Part shown: piece by piece, positions 27,777 to 36,421 of the stretch
How positions within the stretch are numbered: position 1 is the stretch's first letter
Layout of the letters: each line of letters begins with the position of its first letter
Origin: Thiosocius sp963753845
GTDB lineage: Bacteria; Pseudomonadota; Gammaproteobacteria; Chromatiales; Chromatiaceae
Assembly (NCBI GenBank): GCA_963753845.1
Contig: CAVWEI010000001.1
Location: 1 to 64,000, forward strand
Direction: 5' to 3'
Length of the DNA stretch: 64,000 nucleotides
Position numbers and translations under genes: made by a program
Notes under the pieces: model-generated
Told to the model about the DNA's origin: nothing
Databases searched by the model: none
What the model saw: the letters and a program-made list of their open reading frames with translations, nothing else

Positions 27777-28226
27777 ATGAGCAAGGCCGTTACAGAGACC
27801 TTCTTTCAGCCCGACGAGGTCGCGCGTGAAAGGATCGGCATCCCGGCGGCCCTTTACAACCGTTGCCGTCTGATGTTGTCACGCTGCCAGTATGAGCATG
27901 TTTTCGTGCCTGTCCGCAGCATGCAGGTGCAGTCGGTAATCGACGAGGAAGAAGTCATCTTTGTCGATACCCAGGCCTATGCGGTGCGTGAAGGGCATGG
28001 TGGCAGACTGATCATGCTGGCCTGGCTGTTCCGCTAAGACCAGGGACGCGATGACTTGAACGAACCGGCGTCCATCGAACTGGTGTATTACCAGGACAAC
28101 GCACGCGAGCTGCACAACCGACTTGTCGGTGAATTCGGCAAGGCGCTGGTCCTCATGGAACAGCGTTTCAGGGAGCATGGCTGCGAGCCGCGTGCGAAAA
28201 AGGTTCTGCCTTTCAAGTCGGCCTGA
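27777..28226 (+). pseudogene. Hypothetical gene interrupted by an in-frame TAA (or two adjacent genes)
   Basis: The frame opens 'MSKAVTETFFQPDEVARERI', reads to 'GGRLIMLAWLFR', meets TAA at 28035-28037 and continues in the same frame for 62 more codons ('ASIELVYYQDNARELHNRLV'), ending 'AKKVLPFKSA' at TGA 28224-28226. Codon use looks coding on both sides, so the stop is either a point mutation or sequencing error in a gene of about 149 codons, or a boundary with a second gene starting at TTG 28053. No family recognised. It lies head-on to phosphoribulokinase 1 with a 13-bp gap. Confidence 0.6.
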
Positions 28227-28239
28227 CTCCCGGTCTGGG

Positions 28240-29115
28240 TCAGAGGTGCCCGCGCTTTTTAAGCAAGTCCGAGATCCGCGTCGAAAGGATCATCTCCATC
28301 GCATAGGTCATCTTGGTGCCTGGTATCACCAGGGTATTGAAGCCCGTGATGATGGTGCCTTCGATCAGGCCCTTGAGTTTCAGTTTGTACTCGTCAGAAA
28401 CCCCGGGATTGAGAAAATGGATCACCACCAGGCTTTGTTCCGGCGAGGGTATCTCCCGTCCGATGAATGGATTGGAGGTGTCGACCAGGGGGGTGCGCTG
28501 AAAATTGATATCGGTTAAGGAAAACTGCGGGACGATGTAGTGCATGTAGTCATAGATACGCCGGTAAATCGTATCCATGACGCCTTCCTGCTCATGACCG
28601 CGTTCCGCGGTATCGCGCTTGATCTTCTGTATCCATTCCAGATTGATGGTCGGCGCAACCCCGATCAGCAGATCCACCTGTTCGCGGAGATTGTAATCCT
28701 TGGTCACCACGCCGCCGTGCAGGCCCTCGTAGAACAGCAGGTCGGTATCCGGCGGCAATGACTGCCACTCTGTGAAGGTACCGGGTCGCGCGCCATGGAG
28801 CTCGGCCTCCTCCTCACTGTGAATATAGTAACGGCGCATGCCTGTGCCGCTCTCGCCGTACGACTTGAACAGTTCGTACTGCCGATCGAACAGATTTCCG
28901 TCCGGGCCGAAGTGGGTGAGATTGCGGTTCTCTTTTTTGGCGAGCTTCAGCTGTTTGCGCATCTCCTTGCGGTCGTAGCGGTGGAAGCTGTCACCCTCCA
29001 CCACGGCAGCATTGACACTCAGACGCTGAAAGACGTGCTCCAGGGCGGTTTTCACTGTTGAAGTGCCGGCCCCTGAAGAACCCGTTACTGCGACTATCGG
29101 GTGGCGTTGAGACAT
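28240..29115 (-). CDS. prk: Phosphoribulokinase, copy 1
   Basis: PRK phosphorylates ribulose-5-phosphate with ATP to make the RuBisCO substrate. The 291-residue protein has the P-loop 'VTGSSGAGTSTVKTAL', 'VVEGDSFHRYDRKEM' with substrate-binding residues, 'LLFYEGLHGGVV' and 'INFQRTPLVDTSNPF'. It is the bacterial PRK type, without the plant-type N-terminal cysteine pair. The start 'MSQRHPIVAVTG' is chosen. It lies 219 bp downstream of the cbbO-like gene on the same strand, at the edge of the carbon island. A second copy lies at 60164-61039. Confidence 0.94.
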   Translation of the reverse strand: MSQRHPIVAVTGSSGAGTSTVKTALEHVFQRLSVNAAVVEGDSFHRYDRKEMRKQLKLAKKENRNLTHFGPDGNLFDRQYELFKSYGESGTGMRRYYIHSEEEAELHGARPGTFTEWQSLPPDTDLLFYEGLHGGVVTKDYNLREQVDLLIGVAPTINLEWIQKIKRDTAERGHEQEGVMDTIYRRIYDYMHYIVPQFSLTDINFQRTPLVDTSNPFIGREIPSPEQSLVVIHFLNPGVSDEYKLKLKGLIEGTIITGFNTLVIPGTKMTYAMEMILSTRISDLLKKRGHL

Positions 29116-29334
29116 CTTGACTACCTCCATGTGCGATAGCGACCTTCTGCCGAATGCGTCGCAGAGAGAAAGCCCCAAGGGAACGAAAACAACTCGAGGC
29201 CCCTTGCCGAGGGCCTTGGCAGGGCGATCGGAGTTTCAGTCTGCAACAATTCGGGGCGGAAGTCACACGGTGCCCTCGATGGGGGATGGCGGGGCCGGGA
29301 CTTGATCGGCGCACCGAAGTCGCGCCAGGGAAGG

Positions 29335-31146
29335 CTACCCGGTCAGTGCGGCGAACACGTTGGTTAGTCTTTCCGGTAACCGCTCGACATTGTCGACGAT
29401 CGAGTAGTTGTTCTCGCCAAATATGCGCGCCACGTAGCGGTCGGCATCGGGATCGAGTGTCAGGCAGTAGGTGTAGATACCACGCATGGCCAGGTCCTCG
29501 ACGGCCTTTTTCGTATCGTGGCGCAGGTACTGCGGGTCGCGCTCGTCGATATCCGCCGGCTCGCCGTCGGTGATCAACAGTACCAAACGCTTCTGTGCCG
29601 GCTGCTCGCTCAGGTGCCAGCCGGCATGGCGCAGCGCGGCGCCCATGCGGGTCGACAGGTTGCCTTTCATGCCGGCCAGCTGTGACTTGGCGTCGTCGTA
29701 GTGCTGCCCGAAATCCGTGAACCGGCAGTACTGCACATCGTGGCGACCGTCCGCGGCGAAGCCGTGGACCGCGAAGTTGTCGCCGGCCAGCTCGCAGTCG
29801 ACCTCGTTGGCCATCTCTATGGCAGAGACGGTCTTGCGGATCTGCTGCTGGGTCGCCGGGATGTAGTCCGCACCATGTTCAACGAACATGTTCTCGTCGA
29901 AATCCCAGAAGAAACGGTTGTCGTCGCGGTACGCGATGGGCCAGTCGGACATGATGCGCACGCTGGGGATGCGCGAGATCTCGGCCAGCTTATTGTAGAA
30001 GTCGACGCCGGCCATCCAGGCGATGCGGGGATTGTAAGGGTCCTGCTCCAGTGCGCCGCGAAAGTCCCCAGCGATCGAGTTGATGACTGCGAGTTCATCG
30101 TCGTAGTCGGGGTCCATGATAGCGCGCGTGGTGCGCATCATCAGGTCCATGGCCTCGTGGATCTCGACCACCTCGTCTTCCTCGCTGGATTCCGAGGTGA
30201 GGAAAGACAGCCACCGCTTGCGCAGCCCAGGGGACTCGGAGTAGGCCAGGTATTCGACGCGCGCATCTTCGAAAAGCTCGATGCAACGCATTTGCGCCTG
30301 CGACAATTGCACCGCAGAGATCGGGTCACGGGTGTAGACCATGTGTGCCGCGGCATGTGCGGCCGCCGGGGGGTAGATTTCGATGCCGTCGATGCCGCAA
30401 AACGGGTCGTAGGCGTCCGGCACATGTATCTGGAAGTCTTCGATGCACGGCTTGAGTCCGGTGCGGCTTTCGTAGTCGCCGGAGGTCGGGCGCATCAGGA
30501 AGACGCGCGCCCACAGGGCGCGCAGGTAGAAATTGAGCTTGCGCTGATTGTTGACGAACAGCGTGCCGCGGCGCTCTTTCTGCAAAATGGAGCTTGCCGA
30601 TTCGGTCTTGAAGGCGAAGTAGCCCATCTGGCCGTCGAGATCGCGCTGGTGCGCCTGCGCTCCCCACATCACCCAGCGGCGCAGCCCACCAAGGGTCAGT
30701 TTGGCAAGCAGTTCGTCGAGATTCTCCAGCATCGCGAGCATGCCACGCGGCGCCTTGCCGGCCATCTGGTGCAGCCGCTTGGTCGAGGAAGCCCCGCACC
30801 AGTTCCGCATCACCGAGGCGCTGCGAGACCATGGGCATATTGGCCAGGATAAGCGCAATGACGCTGCCCGAGGTATGCGATGCCGGTTTCATCATGGCCT
30901 CGACGATATCCGGGATGAAGTCCTCGCCGACTTCCTTGACCACGCCCGGCATCTCCTGGACATAGGTCAGAACCAGGTAGTGTCACCGGCCCTGGTTTAC
31001 ATGGCGCGCATGCCTTCGGGGTAATTCTGCAGGCCATGCGGTGACATGACCCTTGCGGCCTTGTGATAGGAAGATTCCAGGGTCTCGCGGTGCTGCTGGT
31101 GTTCCTGGTCGAGACAGGCGACGTATTCCGAGAAACCAACCGACAT
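29335..31146 (-). CDS. cbbO: CbbO/NorD-like VWA-domain protein, frame breaks and apparent internal deletion
   Basis: Pieces in different frames together resemble a CbbO/NorD-type protein, the VWA adaptor that works with the AAA+ CbbQ as a RuBisCO activase. The N-terminus is 'MSVGFSEYVACLDQEHQQHR'; then 'VQEMPGVVKEVGEDFIPDIV', 'GLRRWVMWGAQAHQRDLDGQ', and a C-terminal VWA part with 'NLSTRMGAALRHAGWHL' and 'LLITDGEPADIDERDPQYL'. Frame is lost near 30990 and near 30788. The segment that normally precedes 'DNFAVHGF', including the MIDAS DxSxS loop, is not present: 'ANEVDCELAGD' runs straight into it. This makes the product about 150-170 residues short. cbbQ is not in the window. NorD of denitrification is the alternative, but no nor genes are nearby. 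Confidence 0.7.
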
Positions 31147-31157
31147 TGCAAGTTGCC

Positions 31158-31641
31158 TCAGTGCTGGTTCAGGCGATCCACCCAGGCCATACCCATTGCA
31201 GAGATGACAAAGGTCATATGAATGATGACGTACCACATGAGCTTGTCGTTATCGATATGCGTCAGGTTCATGAACGCCTTGAGCAGGTGTATGGAAGAAA
31301 TGGCCACGATCGATGCCGCCACCTTCTGCTTTAGCGAGCGAGTCGAGCTTTCCCAGCCAATCGAGCTTTTCTCCACCCTCCTTGGTCGATCCGCGACACG
31401 AAGTTCTCGTAGCCGCTGAGCATGACCATCACCAGCAGCCCGCCGACCAGGGCGATATCGACCAGGCTCAAGACGACCAGGACCAGGTCGGCCTCCGAGG
31501 TCTCCAGGATCGCCGGCAGTATGTGCAGGACCTCCTGAAAGAACTTATTCCGATCGCCAGCAACGCAAGGCTGAGTCCCAAATAGATGGGTGCCAACAGC
31601 CAGCGGCTGGCGTACAGCAGGTTTTCGAAGGTGCGTTCCAC
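31158..31641 (-). CDS. YqhA/UPF0114-family membrane protein, two frame breaks
   Basis: After frame correction the product is about 161 residues and matches E. coli YqhA closely: 'ERTFENLLYASRWLLAPIYL', 'FFQEVLHILPAI', 'VLSLVDIALVGGLLVMVMLS', 'KQKVAASIVAISSIHLLKAF' and 'KLMWYVIIHMTFVISAMGMA'. Three to four membrane helices are expected; function is unknown. Frame changes occur near 31555 and near 31375. GTG at 31641 is the likely start (family start MERF). Its location 11 bp upstream of the cbbO-like gene on the same strand suggests an operon. The breaks are probably sequencing errors. Confidence 0.8.
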
Positions 31642-31989
31642 GGCAGACGAGTTCCTTGCGCGGGTTGTATACAGGTTTGGCCGGCGTCCGAATGGCCGCG
31701 GTGCTTCTCGTAGAAATCGGCGAGCCGTGGCGCCGGGCAGGGTTCGTGCGGCGGCGACGTTAAATCCTACGCGTGCTCGCCTGCGAAGACCCCGATCGTG
31801 CGATCAGCCTTCATGCGGAGCAAGAGCTACTTCGGCAGGCGCGGCCGCTGTATTTCGGCCGCGGAAGCTTATCACGAGATCGCGTGACGCGGCCCGTCGA
31901 GACCAAGTATAGAGTTTAGTCTATCTGTGATATATTGAAATATTGATTGGTTAGCGAGAGAAGTTTCTGGGGAAACTGTCCGACCTCAA
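31642..31989. other. 348-bp intergenic region upstream of SulP1 and YqhA-like gene
   Basis: No gene was found. The right third turns AT-rich, with the dyad at 31909-31924 and TATATT at 31931-31936 as a possible -10 element for the SulP1 gene. The left part presumably carries the divergent promoter for the yqhA-cbbO-prk side. Confidence 0.6.
31909..31924. promoter_or_regulatory. 16-bp dyad ATAGA-N6-TCTAT upstream of SulP1
   Basis: ATAGA GTTTAG TCTAT has perfect 5-bp arms. The same arms and spacing occur upstream of cbbL (34420-34435), with one mismatch upstream of SulP2 (47482-47497). A LysR-type regulator such as the CbbR encoded at 43368 is the natural candidate, by inference. Confidence 0.55.
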
Positions 31990-34144
31990 GTGTTGTTCCA
32001 CGGGCGAGTGGTCTTGTACGCATTCTTCTCCCGGCTGTTGCCGTTCCTGCGCTGGTTCCCGATGTCGCGCGCCGGTCTCCGCACCGATCTGATCGCCGGG
32101 ATCACCGTGGCCCTGGTGTTGGTGCCGCAGAGCATGGCGTATGCGCAGTTGGCCGGGTTGCCCGTCGTGTACGGCCTCTACGCGTCTTTTGTCCCGGTGA
32201 TCATCGCCTCGCTCTGGGGGTCGTCGAGCCAGCTGCATACCGGTCCGGTGGCAATGCTGTCGCTGATGTCCGCGGCTGCATTGATCCCCTTTGCAAACCC
32301 CGGCTCGGATATGTTCGTCGAGCTGTCCGTGATGCTGGCCCTGATGGTCGGGATACTGCGGCTGACACTCGGCGTGCTGAGTCTGGGGGCGGTCGTGAAC
32401 CTGCTGTCGAGTCCGGTTATTGTCGGGTTCACGAATGCGGCAGCACTGATCATCGGCCTGTCGCAACTCAGCAAGGTGCTGGGTGTGCCATTTCCGCGCA
32501 CCGAATCCTACCTCGCCGATCTGTGGCGGGTGGTCCGCCAGGTGCCTGATACCCACTGGCCGACTCTGGGGTTCGCGGTCGGTGCCTGGCTGTTGATCGC
32601 CGGACTGCGCCGCTATCGTCCTCGGCTGCCGGGGGTTTTGTTCGCGGTGCTGGCGGCGACGTCGATCAGTGCGCTGATCGGCTTTGAACACAAGGTCACG
32701 GTGAAGACGGCGCAGATCGCGGATCCGCAGATTGTCGCCAAGCTTGCAGCAGCTCGACGATGCGCAGAAGCGCATGGCGGAGATCACCACCGAGCTGGCC
32801 GGTATCAGCCGTTTCGCCGATGAGCTGGAGCGCGACGGCGACCTGGATGCGGTGGCCGGGGCGGCCGGGGTCCGGTCCCAGGTCCCGGCGCTGGCGTTCG
32901 AGCAGGCGGCGCGCAAGCGCGACGTGACGCGGCTGCGGGTCGAACTGCACCATCGTGATACTTCAGGGTTCGAAGCAGGGCGGGCGGGAGCTGCTGTTCC
33001 ACGTCGAAGGCCCCGGATGATGCTGCGGCCGATGAAAGTCGGCGCTGGCGGCTTCCAGGGTGTCAAGGACGGCAAGGTGGCCTTGTCCGCAGGGGGCGAC
33101 GTCGTCGGCGTGATCCCCGAGGGCCTGCCCAGTCTTGAGGTACCGACGGTGCACTGGGACTTGGTTCTCGCCCTGTTGCCTGCCGCGCTGGTCATGGCGC
33201 TGATCGGCTTCATGGAGGCGACGTCGATCTCAAAGGCGATCGCGACCAGCACCGGTGAGCGCGTCGATGCCAACAAGGAACTGATTGGTCAGGGACTGGC
33301 CAATATCGCCGGCAGCTTCTTCAGCTCTTTTACCGTCAGCGGCTCGTTCTCTCGTTCCGCGGTTGCGGCGCGGAGCGGGGCCAAGACCGGATTGTTTGCG
33401 ATCGTCAGCGCGTTCGCCGTGGTGCTGGTGCTGCTGTTCTTCACCGGGTACCTGTACCACCTGCCGCAGGCCGTGCTGGCGGTGATCGTGATGATGGCGG
33501 TGTTCAGCCTGATCAGGATCAAGCCACTGGTGCTGGCCTGGGAGGTCGACCGTGTCGGCGCGCTGACCGGGGTGGTGACCTTCGTCGCGACCCTGGTCAT
33601 GGCGCCGGCGATCGCCAACGGGATCCTGCTGGGGGTCTCGCTGACCGTGTTGCATTTCCTGATCCGGACGATGAAGCCGCGTGCAGACATCGTGGCCCGC
33701 AAACCGGACGGTACCCTCGGCGGCATCAAGGCAAACCGACTGACGCCGATGAGCGAGCTCTTCGTTCCGGTGCGTTTTGACGGTTCGCTGACCTTCGTCA
33801 ATGTCGCTTATTTTGAAGATGTTATCTTGGAGGCGATATCGGAGTTTCCCAGAGCGAAGGTGATCCTTGTCGTGGGCAGCGGTATAAACGACATCGATGC
33901 CTCGGGCGAGGAAAAGATCCGTGAGGTGGCCGACCGGCTCCATAAAGTTGGCGTATGGCTCATGTTCAGCGGCCTGAAGCACCAGGTGCGCAGCCTGCTC
34001 GAGCGCGGCGGTGTTGTTGAGCAGCTTGGCAGGGATGCGTTCTTCCCGGACAAGGAAACGGCGCTGCGGACTCTGCTCCAGAAGTACGGAAACACCGAGG
34101 ACCGCGCGCGGCTAACCCCATCGTCCGCAAGCACGCCTTTATGA
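31990..34144 (+). CDS. SulP-family anion (bicarbonate/sulfate) transporter 1, frame break
   Basis: This inner-membrane SulP/SLC26-type transporter of about 718 codons probably imports bicarbonate, given its location, although sulfate is possible. The N-terminus has 'GITVALVLVPQSMAYAQLAG', the SulP signature. A hydrophilic insertion of about 100 residues follows 'KTAQIADPQIVAKL' and includes a helical 'QQLDDAQKRMAEITTELAGI'. The conserved 'LIGFMEATSISKAIATSTG' and 'FSSFTVSGSFSRSAVAARSG' come next, and a C-terminal STAS domain has 'VILVVGSGINDIDASGEEKI'. Frame changes near 32743 (one extra base), and the poor 'HHRDTSGFEAGRAGAAVPRR' stretch suggests another pair of errors near 32950. The start is uncertain among GTG 31990, GTG 32008 and ATG 32062. 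Confidence 0.85.
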
Positions 34145-34552
34145 TTTCAACGGCAGCAACCACAGTGGAACACCAGACCCGGCCGGGCCTTGCGGGGACG
34201 TGGCCGATTCAGGGCCGCCGGGATTGGCGTCCCGCGACCGGGTGGTGGCGTGGCCCGGGACTGTCCCGTGCAGCAGGTCAGTCGGAGCAGCCGCAGCTGT
34301 CTACCCCCGGCATGTGGGCTTGTTATCTAATTTTCAACGCGTTGCGCGTTCCAATCGAGGGAGTGGACAGGGTTCGCTCAAGGGCAAGTCGCTCCCTCTG
34401 TATTGTTCGTCAACGAATCATAGATTTGGATCTATGGTTTTCGAAGATAGGATCTATTGGAAATGCGGTTAGCCGCAATCCTATGCTTCGGCACCACATC
34501 CAAGGATCCATTTCCGGCTCGAATCAATCAGCGATAGCGCAGGAGTTAAACC
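34145..34552 (+). promoter_or_regulatory. 408-bp leader/promoter region of the cso operon
   Basis: No gene was found. Besides the operator-like dyad at 34420-34435, there is a second smaller dyad ATAG-GAT-CTAT at 34447-34457 and a short hairpin GCGG-TTAG-CCGC at 34465-34476. GGAG six bases upstream of the cbbL ATG is the ribosome binding site. Arrangement of repeated dyads 100-130 bp upstream of cbbL fits CbbR control; -35/-10 boxes could not be assigned with confidence. Confidence 0.6.
34420..34435. promoter_or_regulatory. 16-bp dyad ATAGA-N6-TCTAT upstream of cbbL
   Basis: ATAGA TTTGGA TCTAT; the dyad extends one base on each side to CATAGAT-TTGG-ATCTATG, a perfect 7-bp-arm inverted repeat at 34419-34436. 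It is centred about 125 bp before the cbbL start codon and shares arms and spacing with the copy upstream of SulP1. A probable CbbR operator. Confidence 0.6.
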
Positions 34553-35962
34553 ATGGCCAAGGCATATGATGCAGGCGTAAAAGAATACCGTGACATGTAC
34601 TGGACCCCGGACTATGTTCCGTTGGACACTGACCTGTTGGCATGCTTCAAGGTCACCGGGCAACCTGAGGTCCCGCGTGAGGAAGTCGCGGCGGCTGTTG
34701 CCGCGGAATCGTCCACCGGTACCTGGAGTACCGTCTGGTCGGAACTGCTGACCGACCTCGAGTACTACAAGGGCCGTGCCTACCGCATCGAGGACGTCCC
34801 GGGCGACAACGAGTCTTTCTATGCCTTCGTGGCCTACCCGATCGATCTGTTCGAAGAGGGTTCCGTGGTCAACGTGCTGACCTCGCTGGTTGGTAACGTG
34901 TTCGGCTTCAAGGCCCTTAAGCACCTGCGCCTGGAAGACATCCGCTTCCCGATCGCCTACATCAAGACCTGCGGGGGCCCGCCGGCCGGCATACAGGTCG
35001 AGCGTGACCGTCTGAACAAATACGGTCGTCCGATGCTGGGTGCGACCATCAAGCCCAAGCTCGGCCTTTCGGCCAAGAACTACGGCCGTGCCGTGTACGA
35101 GTGCCTGCGTGGCGGTCTGGATATGACCAAGGACGACGAGAACGTGAACTCGCAGCCGTTCATGCGCTGGCGCGACCGCTTCGAATTCGTCGGTGAAGCC
35201 ATCCAGAAGGCCGAGCAGGAGACCGGCGAGCGCAAGGGACACTACCTGAACGTTACCGCCGCGACCCCGGAAGAGATGTACAAGCGCGCCGAATTCGCCA
35301 AGGAGGTCGGTTCGCCGATCCTGATGCACGACTTCCTGACCGGCGGTTTCACCGCCAATACGGGCCTGGCGAACTGGTGCCGCGAAAATGGCATGCTGCT
35401 GCACATTCACCGCGCCATGCACGCGGTCATAGACCGTCACCCCAAGCACGGCATCCACTTCCGCGTGCTGGCCAAGTGCCTGCGTCTGTCCGGTGGCGAC
35501 CACCTGCACACGGGCACCGTGGTGGGCAAGCTGGAAGGCGACCGCAACTCGACCCTCGGCTTCGTCGACCAACTGCGTGAATCCTTCGTGCCGGAAGACC
35601 GCTCGCGCGGGGTCTTCTTCGACCAGGACTGGGGCTCCCTGCCGGGCGTCTTCGCGGTCGCATCCGGCGGTATCCACGTTTGGCACATGCCGGCACTGGT
35701 CACCATCTTCGGTGACGACTCCATGCTGCAGTTCGGCGGCGGCACCCAGGGCCACCCCTGGGGCAACGCTGCTGGCGCCGCGGCCAACCGGGTCGCGCTG
35801 GAGGCCAGCGTCAAGGCCCGCAACGAAGGCCGCGAGATCGAGAAGGAGGCCCGCGATATCCTTACTGAAGCTGCCAGGCACAGCCCTGAACTGGCCATCG
35901 CGATGGAAACCTGGAAAGAAATCAAGTTCGAGTTCGAAACCGTGGACAAGCTGGACGTCTGA
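34553..35962 (+). CDS. cbbL: RuBisCO large subunit, form IA
   Basis: This 469-residue protein carboxylates ribulose-1,5-bisphosphate inside the carboxysome. Active-site residues are present: Lys167 and Lys169 in 'GATIKPKLGLS', the carbamylated Lys193 with metal ligands in 'GLDMTKDDENVNSQ', 'HIHRAMHAVIDRH' and loop 6 'GTVVGKLEGDR'. The N-terminus 'MAKAYDAGVKEYRDMYWTPD' and the linkage to cbbS-csoS2 identify the carboxysomal form IAc. It is first in the cso operon, so it should be the most abundant transcript. Confidence 0.98.
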   Translation: MAKAYDAGVKEYRDMYWTPDYVPLDTDLLACFKVTGQPEVPREEVAAAVAAESSTGTWSTVWSELLTDLEYYKGRAYRIEDVPGDNESFYAFVAYPIDLFEEGSVVNVLTSLVGNVFGFKALKHLRLEDIRFPIAYIKTCGGPPAGIQVERDRLNKYGRPMLGATIKPKLGLSAKNYGRAVYECLRGGLDMTKDDENVNSQPFMRWRDRFEFVGEAIQKAEQETGERKGHYLNVTAATPEEMYKRAEFAKEVGSPILMHDFLTGGFTANTGLANWCRENGMLLHIHRAMHAVIDRHPKHGIHFRVLAKCLRLSGGDHLHTGTVVGKLEGDRNSTLGFVDQLRESFVPEDRSRGVFFDQDWGSLPGVFAVASGGIHVWHMPALVTIFGDDSMLQFGGGTQGHPWGNAAGAAANRVALEASVKARNEGREIEKEARDILTEAARHSPELAIAMETWKEIKFEFETVDKLDV

Positions 35963-36019
35963 TCAGGCGCACGCCACCACCATTCAAACAAGTCAAAGAT
36001 ACAGATAGAGGAAAAAGCT

Positions 36020-36361
36020 ATGCCTAGCAAAGAGGTTGGTGATTACCAAACCGCCCAGACCCTCGAAACCTTCGGTTTCTTGCCCAAGCTCAGCCAGGAA
36101 GAGGTCTATGACCAGATCGCCTATCTGATCGCCCAGGGTTGGACGCCGGCAGTCGAGCACGAGCATCCGAGCAGGGCGACCGATCATTACTGGACCATGT
36201 GGAAACTGCCGTTCTTCGGCGAGCAGGACCTGAACCGCGTGGTCGAGGAACTGGAATCCTGCCGCCGCTCGTACCCGGACCACCACGTTCGCCTGATCGG
36301 CTATGACAACTACACCCAGAGCCAGGGTGTGTGTTTCGTGGTCTACGAAGGTCGTGGCTGA
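36020..36361 (+). CDS. cbbS: RuBisCO small subunit, form IA
   Basis: The 113-residue small subunit caps the L8S8 complex. It shows 'ETFGFLPKLSQEEVYDQIAY', 'YWTMWKLPFFG' and 'PDHHVRLIGYDNYTQSQGVC', standard for bacterial form I without the plant insertion. A purine-rich AGAGGAAAAAGCT precedes the ATG. It follows cbbL by 57 bp. The CbbL/CbbS interface is where the CsoS2 N-terminal repeats dock. Confidence 0.97.
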   Translation: MPSKEVGDYQTAQTLETFGFLPKLSQEEVYDQIAYLIAQGWTPAVEHEHPSRATDHYWTMWKLPFFGEQDLNRVVEELESCRRSYPDHHVRLIGYDNYTQSQGVCFVVYEGRG

Positions 36362-36375
36362 GCTTCGTAAGGGTT

Positions 36376-36393
36376 GCCGGGCGCAAGCCCGGC
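36376..36393 (+). terminator. GCAA-tetraloop hairpin between cbbS and csoS2
   Basis: GCCGGGC-GCAA-GCCCGGC is a perfect 7-bp stem with a stable GNRA tetraloop, 15 bases after the cbbS stop. There is no T-run, so it would act as an attenuator or as a 3' stabiliser that keeps cbbLS mRNA above the shell-gene level; this role is inference. Confidence 0.55.
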
Positions 36394-36421
36394 GGTGAAG
36401 TTGTCGGTAAAAGTAACGGGG

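Noticed and set aside
29335..31146. VWA protein as NorD of nitric oxide reductase
   Set aside because: No norB, norC or norQ nearby; location beside prk and RuBisCO favours CbbO, although the families are close and the call stays provisional.
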